From: Cryptomeria japonica
Lineage: Eukaryota; Streptophyta; Pinopsida; Cupressales; Cupressaceae
Reading direction: 5' to 3'
DNA length: 64,000 bases
Assembly (NCBI RefSeq): GCF_030272615.1
Contig: NC_081411.1
Coordinates: forward strand, 155,766,971 to 155,830,970
Shown: positions 57,383-64,000 of the stretch, one piece after another
Layout of the letters: the number at the start of each line of letters is the position of its first letter
Position numbering within the stretch: position 1 is the first letter of the stretch
The notes under the pieces: generated by a model
Told to the model about the DNA's origin: nothing
Seen by the model: the letters and a program-made list of their open reading frames with translations, nothing else
The model's database searches: none
Position numbers and translations under genes: made by a program

Positions 57383-57960
57383 ATCACCACAAAAGGCCTA
57401 GGAAATGATAATAAATCTCCTATGGATGAACTCCTTAAGATTCAAGACTTGAAAAATCATTTTGCAAGACAACAAGCCATTAGTGCTCGCAAAAGAGCTT
57501 CTTCTTCAAAAACTCCTTTTTGTTCATTTCATCAAACCTATGATCACCATGCTGATGATTGTCCTAATTTTTTTAATTCAATAAAATAACTTATAAATAG
57601 TGGTAAAGTGAAAATCATGGATGCCAATCCTTCCTCTTGCAATAACTACACTTATCCTCAATCTCAAAACAGTAAACACACATCTATTAATGATCAAGAA
57701 AGATTAGCAACTAATCTTTTGGAGATTGAAGTACGATAAGAATATTGCTTTTCCTTTCATTAGAACTAATGCCAATTATAAGCATAAGAAAGATGATTCA
57801 CATTGTCTTTTTCATAATTTTTATTCTCATTCTCTTGGAAGTGTAAAGAATTTAAGGAATTTGTTCAAGAACACTATGATCGTGCTCATAAATGTCTTTC
57901 AATGGATCTTGCTCTCTTTCTAGGTGAAAAGGTAGTGCCTTAGCACTCCTTTCACCCTCA
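57383..57960 (+). pseudogene. LARD-1 gag-like remnant with CX2HX4HX4C knuckle
   Basis: Continues ORF B in frame 2. It shows LLKIQDLKNHFARQQA, then CSFHQTYDHHADDC at 57521-57562, with the same spacing and the same His-for-Cys as the Tat gag knuckle CEFHKSKGHKTRNC, followed by FFNSIKxLINSGKV, which resembles LKNIIQDLIDRGD. A later copy, HCLFHNFYSHSLGSVKNL near 57799-57855, is weaker. Stops at 57587, 57738 and later. Confidence 0.6.
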
Positions 57961-59317
57961 TGTTGCTCCTCACCCTATGACATAAGAAGTTAACTTAATT
58001 GGGGGCTATTTGTCATTAGTGGTTGTGATTCTTCAATTTCAAATATCTTGGGGTAGCAACATGATTTCCCTTCTTTCTCTCTGGTTTCACTATTTTCTAT
58101 GTGATTGCATTATTTATAAAGTGATGTCCTTTCTTACATATATTTGTTCCTTGGATGGGACATTATTCTTTTCTTAAAATGGTGCATCTTTTATGAATAA
58201 TATCTCCCTAGAGAACTTTTGTAAACTTTCATCTTCCTCTAAATTACCTCTTCTTTTGCACAATATTATTCATCACTTGATGTCCTTTTTTGCATAGAGT
58301 TATCCTTCATGCGAGCACATGTTTGTTCCTTGGTTAGGGCCTATTATTTTTTTGAAACGGTCCGTCTCTTATGAATAACTTATCTTTAGAAGATGTGTAA
58401 TTTTCCTCTTTGTCCTCTTGTTTGGGGGGCAATGATGGCTTTTTCTACCTATCTCTTTCTATCTAATGTATCAGTATTCCCTTTAGGGGTTGCATTTTTC
58501 ATTTGTTGATATCCTTTTTTGCAATGGTATGTTTCATATGAATAATCCCTCATTAGGGGAATATGTGATCTTTATTTCTTTCCCTCTCTTTCTCTTTGAA
58601 GATTACCACTTCTTTTGAGATGCATTTTACATAAACTAATATCTTTTCTTGCATTGGATATTCATTCATGTGAGTATATTGTGCATTTCCTTATGCCTAA
58701 TCTCTCCTTAGAAGATTGTGTAATACTTCTCATTATCCTTACACTTGGGAGGCAATGATTGATTTCTCCTCCTCTCTCTCTCCTCTCTAAGGATCTACTT
58801 TTACTTTGTGGAGTGGTGTTTGTTCATGATTTGGTGTCATTCCTTGTGCAAAGTTATTGTTTGCTCAAGGATTATCTCTTATACAAGAGGTTTAAGTCCT
58901 TGGCTACAACCTCTTCTTCACTTGGCAATGTATATCTATCATAAACTTACCCCTCACATTCGATCAAAAGTGTGTCATCCTCCATTAAGAATCCCTTTCA
59001 CCTAGCAATAGGAGGAAGGTAGGAATTCTTTTTCTCTTTCCTTTCTTTTGGTACAAGATGTTATGTTTGTTCAAGATATCTCCTCTTGGAGGTAGATGTC
59101 TTTCAAGAAAATATCTCTTCTCCTCTAAGGATCCCCTTTACACTTGTTGCAAGATATCTCTATTTCAACTATCTTATCATTTCTTGAAGAGTATACCCTC
59201 TCTAGCTTAGGATTTATGATGTTTTTGCATAAAGGATATCTCCTTGGTGTTGAAGGTAAGGTATCCTTGTCTATATATTCCTTAAGACACCAACATGGAA
59301 CTATGTTGACATATTAA

Positions 59318-59337
59318 GGGGGGCGGGTGGGGGGGGC
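59318..59337 (+). repeat. G-rich run
   Basis: Runs of six, three and eight or more G separated by single C or T (GGGGGGCGGGTGGGGGGGG). Possible quadruplex or an old internal polypurine tract. Confidence 0.6.
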
Positions 59338-59772
59338 ACTCTTTTCGCTCCCCTTGTACTATAACTCTTCCATATCACCATATTGTTTTTACATGTCTTA
59401 AACATGGTGTTCATTCTCAGAACTAGAGTAAAAAATCTTAGAGCGAGATGATTCACACTCAAAACCAAATGCAAAATTTTATATATGTCTTAGACGGGGT
59501 TACACTTCTTAAAAAACAATAGTCTTAAATGGGATGGCTTCGATACCAGTCATGTATCCTCGCCACTTGGCATTTACACATTTCCACACACACAATCGCC
59601 CCTTGGAATTCACATTACATGTCTTAAAAAAGTTGAAGCACACTCAAAAATAGAGAAAAGACTCTTACACGAGGTGTTATGTAACTTGAAACTAGACATC
59701 ACTTGCACACACATATGAGGATGGGTGGAACTAGATAAAAGAAGCTAGACTATTCTTACTCTCCTTCCCACA

Positions 59773-59925
59773 TGGATCACCTAGATAAAAATATCTAGGG
59801 GCAAGTTGTCCATGTCCTTTCTCATCATAGACCACCTAGATAAAAACATCTAGGGGCGAGTAGTCCATGTCCTCTCTCATCATTCTTCTCATGGATCACT
59901 TGGATAAACACATCTAGTGTGTATT
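59773..59925 (+). repeat. Tandem repeat with CTAGATA...TATCTAG palindrome
   Basis: Three units of about 55-63 bases: ATGGATCACCTAGATAAAAA, then TATCTAGGGGC and TCCATGTCC. Each unit has an internal palindrome (CTAGAT/ATCTAG around AAAA). The third unit is more diverged. Confidence 0.7.
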
Positions 59926-60349
59926 CATGCTCTCTCTTCTTCCTAACATGAACTCATAGATTTGTTATTGATAGTTCATGGATGATGCTTTCTTTACTCT
60001 TTTATGTGATCACTTGTGTTCGTGAGATGGCGGTTTTCAATAATGATATTAGTTGTTGAGACATTTTGATATCGAGGTCTCTTTGGCTAGTTGACTTGAT
60101 GTCTTATTTTTGGTCTTGAGCTTTTGGGTTTTGTGTGCCTTTGTGTCTTTTGTTTTGTTTTTATTTTTGTATTTTTGTCTTCTGTGTTGTTTTGTGTGCC
60201 CTTTCTTATGTTTGAGTGAGTTAAGATCCTAAGATTGGGGGCTTAGTTCCTTGAAATTAGTGATATCTTATACTCCTTGCGATTTTGCTCCACATTCCTC
60301 ATATTCTTATACTTTACTGTGAGTATTTTCTTAAGCTCATACTCCTGCT

Positions 60350-60364
60350 AAAGTGGGGGCTAAA
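60350..60364 (+). other. LARD-1 polypurine tract
   Basis: AAAGTGGGGGCTAAA directly before the 3' LTR start TGTAGCATCC. Confidence 0.8.
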
Positions 60365-61522
60365 TGTAGCATCCTAAAATTGCACCTCTTGCAATTTTGA
60401 CTACATTTGGGGCCCTCACCTTAGTGATCTCATCCCCATGCTTGATTGGGACCAATCTATGCCTCCCCTATGCAACCAAGCTTCACATTTGCATCTTGTA
60501 ACTTGCATAGCCCCTTGTTCTTAGCCTAAATTAGGTAGGACCAGGGCACCACACCCTGGTCCTCCCTAATTAGGACCTATTTTGGCCCCTAGGCCCTATC
60601 TCAAATTTGAGTGGGAAACACCCCTCTATGTCATCTCATGTCAGAATATTAGTCAATTCATCCTACTAGAAATTATATAAGGAGGTATTCCCCTCTCATT
60701 TGGGATAACAAGCAATAAGGAAATTAGGTGGAGAAGGCAAGTTGACTACATCAAGCATCCAAGCATTCATCATCAAGCATTCTTCAAGGCTGCATATTCT
60801 TCATCCATCTATTAGAGCATAGTTACATCATCCATTTGAAAGCATGTGTGTGTGTTAGGGTTTTGTCATGTTCATGGCATTTCATATAATATATGTGATT
60901 ACATCTAAGAAGAAAAGCATCATCATCATTTATTACAGATTTGAAGGTATACCTTTCCATCATTTATTTCAAGAATTTGCAATATTTCATTGAAGGTTGA
61001 TTCCAAATCAGGGTTTGACTTAGGGAAACCCCTATTTCCAACCCCTTTCTCCTTCTTTATGTGTGTACGAAGTAGGTGTGTATATGTACCTCTAAAATTA
61101 AGCTTATTTGCAGAGATGGAAAAACTCTTTTCAATGCATGGAAAGTTCAGAGGACCAAGAGGGTGGGCGTTCTAGTTCAAACACATAGTCCCTACTAATT
61201 TTGTCAAATTTTGTGGAGGAGCTCTAAATAATATCAAACTCCTCAAATCCAAGTGCACGACGAAATCCTAAATATGTAGCTCGCCGTTTTTGCTTATTTT
61301 GTCTTCAATTCCAACATTCTACTTATTTTAATGATTCAACTTACAAAAGAGGAAAACCCAAATTAACCCAATTTACTCAGTATTTAGTTCTTGTCTCATT
61401 TAGGATTGGATCTAGTGGATTCATCTCCTCTTTTGAATGTAAAGTCCTCCAAGTGAAAATTAGCTTAGTGATTTCCCCTTTCCATGTAGTGAATTAACTA
61501 AGCTCCAATTCTCCACTTTACA
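60365..61522 (+). repeat. LARD-1 3' LTR, 1158 bp
   Basis: Intact mate of the split 5' LTR (about 1140 bases). TGTAGC...TTTACA ends. Followed by ATCGA and Copia-1 integrase sequence. Confidence 0.9.
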
Positions 61523-63905
61523 ATCGATTCAAAGAATTTAAAGAAATTATTGAGTTGCAGACTAGAAAGAAAATAAAATGTTTAAGGATTTGTAATGGTG
61601 GTGAATTTTTCTCTAATGATTTTGATAGATTCAATAAGATTGTGGCATTAATAGATAGATGACAACTTCATGTATTCTTCACAATGTAATGTAGTTGTAT
61701 AAAGAATGAATAGGACACTAATGGAGAAGGCTAGGAGAATGTTTAGTGGTGCTGGTCTCGAACAAATTTTATGGGCTTAAGCTATTTCCACTACTTGCTA
61801 CGTAATTAATAGGTCTCCTACATTAACTCTTGTTGATAAAATGTCTATAGAGGAATGGGTCGGTCATATGACTTCATTGAGACATCAAGTAGAGTTTTTT
61901 GTTGTGAGACATATGCACATGTTCCAAAGGAGAAGTGAACAAAGTTGGCTCAGAACAAGGCTATGAAATGTATCTTCATTAGATATAGTTATGATGTGAA
62001 AGGATACAAGCTCTGGGACCTTGTTCCACATAAGGTAACATATAGTAGAAGTGCTATTTTTAGATAAATTAAGCCGTCTTATATTACGTTGCAGCCAAAA
62101 AAAACTAAACAAGAAGATGCAATTCAATTTCCTTATAGACTTTAAAATATTGAATCGAGACCCCTAGCAAGAAGTCGAGGAGAGCTGATCTAGCTTTGAA
62201 TTTTTAGTAGGGGATGAAGAACCTCTAACTCTTCTTGTTCGAAGGTCTACAAGATATATACAACCACCTAAAAGGTATTCACTTGATGATTGGAGATGTA
62301 ATTTTTCTTTGAATACTAACATGGATGAATCTAGATTCATTGAAGAGGTACTAGGCATGGATGATGCAAAATCCTAGTAAATCACTATGGATGAAGAAAC
62401 AATAACTTTGAAAAATAGTGATACATGGTCCATCTTGTACCATTGATTGAAGGATGGAAATCTATTGGTTTCAAATGAGTGTTCAAGAAAAATATTGGTT
62501 TATCTATGGAGGTATCTAAAAGCATAAAGCAAGGTTGGTCGTGAAAGGCTACTCCTAGGTTGAAGGTGTTGATTATGGTGAAATATTCTCTCCTATTACA
62601 AAAATGATAACCATTAGAATTTTCTTTCTATTATCACTGCTTATTATTTAAAGGTTGAGAAAATAGATGCAAAAATTGTTTGCCTTCATGGTGATTTGGA
62701 GGAGGATATTTTATATGACATAGCAAGATCACTACATGTTAAAAGGTACAAAAGTAATTTTTTTTGTAAATTGAAGAAATATTTGTATAGCCTCAAACAT
62801 AATCCTAGGATGTAGTACTATAAATTTGATACATATGTGTTAAGTTTGGGATTTGAGAATTCTAAATCAGATCACTATATTTATTATAAATGCGATGATG
62901 ATAATGATTTCCTATACATTTCATTAAAGTTGATTATATATGTTATTCATTGGTAAGGGGAAATGCATGATTTCAAAAATGAAGTCCTAGCTTGCTTTTG
63001 GATTTGAAATGAAAGATCTTGGTGTAGCTAAACAAATTATTAGGATGTAAATTATAAGAGATAGAGTGAATAAAAATCTATGGCTAGGCCAAAGTAAGTA
63101 TGTGAATTTAATTTTACAATGATTTAACACACAAGATCGTAGACCATTATGTGTTACCTTTATAGTTAGAATTATGAATTTTTTTTATTTTATGTTGTCC
63201 TACATCCCCAACAAAGATGGAAGACATGATTAGAGTACCTTAGCTGGAAGTTTGATGTGTGATATGGTCTACACTAGACAAGAAATCTCCCAAGTCATGA
63301 GAGTTCTTTCTAGGTATATGTCTAATCCTGGTAGAGTTCATTGGGATGTAGTTAAAAGAGTCTTCAAATATTTGAAGGGTACCTCATAGTATTCTTTGTG
63401 TTATTGTGATAATTTCATAGGAGACAAGATATCCATTGATATTCATGGTTATGTGGATTTAGACAAGGTAGGTGATGTTGATAGAAGAAGATCCCAATGC
63501 TTATGTGTTTACTTAATTTGGTGGTGCAATCTAGATGAGTAAGCAGCGGACTCTAGTTGCTTTGTCCACTACTAAAGCATAGTATATGTCAACTACTCAT
63601 GCTTGTAAGGAATCCATTTGGCTTTAGAGATTATGTTAATATATTAGAATAAGACATGACATAATGAAATTTAATTTTGATATTTAACTACAATCTACTT
63701 AGCTAAGAACCTAACATTTAATTCTAGGACCAACCACATTGATGTTCAATTTCATTTTATTAGAGATATGGTTGAGGATGGTAGGGTGAAGCTGTTTAAG
63801 GTATATAATTTGATGACTTTTTTAGATTCTTTAACTAAGGGTGTGAGCATAGAGAAGTTTAGATGGTGTTCAAACTATATGGGCCTCTCAACCCCTAGCA
63901 ATTAA
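61523..63905 (+). pseudogene. Copia-1 integrase, reverse transcriptase and RNase H remnants
   Basis: Continuation of the copia polyprotein after LARD-1. It opens with FKEFKEIIELQTRKKIKCLR and CNGGEF, the integrase stretch around the second catalytic Asp (copia LRSDNGGEF; here Asp is replaced). Reverse transcriptase pieces appear around 62660-62890 (DGDLEE-like HGDLEED; LKKYLYSLKHNPR, as in copia [13 protein letters not shown]). RNase H pieces appear at 63270-63400 (YTRQEISQVMRVLSRYMSNP, then VHWDVVKRVFKYLKGT) and the C-terminal LTKGVSIEKF near 63835. Stops and frame changes are frequent, so this is a relic. The end is set at the TAA at 63903, about 45 bases before the polypurine tract. Confidence 0.8.
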
Positions 63906-63949
63906 AACATGATGTTGGTACCCCTCTTGTTGCTCTTGTAAGGTCTATG

Positions 63950-63963
63950 ACAAGTGGGAGATA
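63950..63963 (+). other. Copia-1 polypurine tract
   Basis: ACAAGTGGGAGATA lies directly before the TGTTAGG that starts the 3' LTR. It is the plus-strand priming site of the element. GTGGGAGATTGTTGG-type junctions are usual for plant copia elements, and the position just after the RNase H remnant supports the call. Confidence 0.7.
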
Positions 63964-64000
63964 TGTTAGGAAAATTTCATATTAACCTTGATATGATAAA
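63964..64000 (+). repeat. Start of Copia-1 3' LTR
   Basis: Starts TGTTAGGAAAATTTC right after the polypurine tract and runs out of the window. Its partner 5' LTR is outside the window, so the length is unknown. Confidence 0.55.

Larger units (their letters stand above)
57961..60349 (+). other. LARD-1 long 3' non-coding region
   Basis: 2.4 kb without a supported gene. It holds degenerate repeats at 58080-58780 (units with TTTCTTGCATA, TTTGTTCCTTGG, CTTATGAATAA, TCTCCCTAGAG), T/C-rich tracts, a G-rich run at 59318-59337 and a short tandem array at 59773-59925. Confidence 0.55.
35492..61522 (+). mobile_element. LARD-1: non-autonomous gypsy-like LTR element
   Basis: 5' LTR 35492-35934 plus 42505-43201 (split by NA-A), 3' LTR 60365-61522, PPT directly before the 3' LTR. 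Flanks GTTGA (35487-35491) and ATCGA (61523-61527) are an imperfect duplication; both are one step from GTCGA. Internal sequence (about 4.9 kb after removing the LINE and NA-B) has no RT, RNase H or integrase, only short ORFs with a G-patch half and a CX2HX4HX4C knuckle like those of the Tat element. So it is a large retrotransposon derivative, perhaps mobilised by a Tat-type element. Confidence 0.85.
34755..64000 (+). mobile_element. Copia-1: outermost decayed Ty1/copia element
   Basis: The oldest visible layer. Protease/pre-integrase sequence lies at 34755-35491; integrase, reverse transcriptase and RNase H remnants resume at 61523 and run to a polypurine tract and 3' LTR start at 63964. 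The gap is filled by LARD-1 (35492-61522). Its gag and 5' LTR must lie left of Gypsy-1, outside the window. Order and strand are those of Ty1/copia (PR-IN-RT-RH). Many stops and frameshifts make it much more decayed than the elements inside it. Confidence 0.8.

Noticed and set aside
35487-61527. Exact target duplication for LARD-1
   Set aside because: GTTGA and ATCGA differ at two positions. Both could come from GTCGA by single transitions, so it is reported as imperfect only.
1-64000. Host genes
   Set aside because: Every coding signal traced to a transposable element or to a shadow frame; no other conserved domain was seen.

Overview
The window is a stack of transposable elements from a plant nuclear genome. 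The families present point to a seed plant with a large, repeat-rich genome: plant Ty1/copia and Ty3/gypsy elements, a Tat-type gypsy element with two RNase H domains and an antisense plant-mobile-domain gene, and a plant L1-type LINE. A gymnosperm is possible, but nothing here proves it. I found no host gene, rRNA or tRNA gene. Nearly every reading frame carries stops, so all coding entries are given as pseudogenes.

The layers can be ordered because each insertion splits a recognisable frame or LTR and most leave a 5-bp target duplication. Layer 1 is a decayed copia element on + (Copia-1; 34755-35491 and 61523-64000; its 3' LTR starts at 63964). Two elements sit in it. The first is Gypsy-1 on - (before 1 to 34754; 5' LTR 33433-34754, 3' LTR 1-534 cut by the window edge). 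The second is a large non-autonomous gypsy-like element on + (LARD-1; 35492-61522).

Gypsy-1 was hit three times: by a full-length Tat element on - (2109-18353, TSD ATACC, LTRs about 2% different), by Copia-2 on - (19823-27992, TSD ATACT, one gag-pol frame with stops only), and by an unclassified element on - (28318-32110, TSD GTATG). Copia-2's 3' LTR later took a solo LTR (20205-21663, TSD ATTGG).

LARD-1 has an element called NA-A (35935-42499, TSD CATAC) inside its 5' LTR, and a LINE (43656-55872) inside its leader. The LINE is split by NA-B (48865-55470, TSD GATGG). NA-A and NA-B are two copies of one 6.6-kb family. They have copia-type ends (iMet-type PBS, AAAGGGGGAGAT polypurine tract) but no protease, integrase or reverse transcriptase. 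In their place are a coiled-coil protein with four zinc knuckles and a long two-part ORF of unknown function. This family and the spliced antisense gene of the Tat element are the most interesting contents.

Together the elements suggest parasite chains: autonomous Copia-2-like and Tat-like elements could supply enzymes to NA-A/B and LARD-1, which keep matching cis signals (PBS, PPT) and, in LARD-1, the same zinc-knuckle and G-patch modules as Tat. That is inference from shared sequence features.
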